From Gammaproteobacteria bacterium (GTDB lineage Bacteria; Pseudomonadota; Gammaproteobacteria; JAJDOJ01): DNA of 5,034 nt. The stretch spans positions 1-5,034 of the forward strand of contig JALVEU010000047.1 of the NCBI GenBank assembly GCA_027030565.1, read 5' to 3'. Every line of letters starts with the position of its first letter. The first letter of the stretch is position 1. Below, one piece after another: positions 4,925 to 5,034 of this stretch. Position numbers and translations under genes: made by a program. Under the pieces are notes generated by a model. It searched no databases and was not told the origin of the DNA. It saw only the letters and a program-made list of their open reading frames with translations.

Positions 4925-5034
4925 CCATCATGTAAGTCGCTGAGTCCGAATGGATCAGCCGACCGTTTCCAATTCCAGCCTAAATCGGGGGTAGTGAGTA
5001 CCGGTTGCAGTGGGCGGATCCCTTCGATCTTGTC

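Larger units (their letters stand above)
4731..5034. other. Stretch of about 300 bp without a confident gene at the right edge
   Basis: No frame here has both a credible start with a ribosome site and family-like sequence. The left part (to about 4860) is G+C-rich and holds small inverted repeats: GCTGC/GCAGC at 4746-4761, the palindrome CTCTGCAGAG at 4776-4785, and the larger hairpin at 4803-4845. From about 4860 the G+C drops clearly, and an FNR-type box and a weak promoter-like pair appear. The plus strand has a 14-codon frame at 4950-4994 without a ribosome site. The minus strand is open from the window edge to a stop at 4906 (42 codons), with codon use unlike the neighbouring genes; I do not recognise the peptide. 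A plus-strand gene probably begins beyond 5034. Confidence 0.5.

Noticed and set aside
4950..4994. Small plus-strand open frame of 14 codons after the FNR-type box
   Set aside because: There is no ribosome binding site, and the length is easily reached by chance.
1..5034. CRISPR array, tRNA/rRNA genes, insertion-sequence ends or att sites
   Set aside because: I saw no regularly spaced direct repeats, no cloverleaf-like or rRNA-like sequence, no transposase motifs and no paired terminal repeats.

Overview
The window reads as G+C-rich (by eye about two thirds) proteobacterial chromosome, densely packed with short gaps and a strong preference for G or C at third codon positions. AmgK-type peptidoglycan recycling, a lipobox lipoprotein and a perfect FNR/Anr-type operator point to a Gram-negative, probably a gammaproteobacterium that can respire without oxygen. 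A purple-sulfur or halophile-type lineage would fit, but the species cannot be named from sequence alone.

Layout from left to right: (1) bases 1-332, minus strand: the N-terminal third of an AmgK-like N-acetylmuramate/N-acetylglucosamine kinase, cut by the window edge. (2) bases 333-513: a divergent spacer with two clear inverted repeats. (3) bases 514-1577, plus strand: a two-gene unit, a small DUF5362-like membrane protein and a class I SAM-dependent O-methyltransferase, joined by an ATGA start/stop overlap. (4) bases 1528-2535, minus strand: a family 2 glycosyltransferase whose 3' end overlaps the methyltransferase tail to tail by 50 bp. (5) bases 2536-2662: a second divergent spacer. (6) bases 2663-4730, plus strand: a left-handed beta-helix (hexapeptide repeat) acyltransferase, then, 16 bp later, a 460-residue predicted lipoprotein of unknown family. 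(7) bases 4731-5034: no confident gene. This stretch holds a weak hairpin, a perfect TTGAT-N4-ATCAA box and visibly lower G+C.

The glycosyltransferase and acyltransferase, divergent from one spacer, look like a small envelope or exopolysaccharide modification module: one transfers a sugar, the other acylates a sugar or lipid-linked glycan. The lipoprotein downstream may be exported to the same compartment, but its role is unknown. The kinase belongs to cell-wall recycling. The methyltransferase substrate cannot be read from sequence. I did not find a clearly new defence or mobile system. The best leads are the unclassified lipoprotein beside the glycan genes, the FNR-type box at the right edge, and the antisense overlap of the methyltransferase and glycosyltransferase genes.
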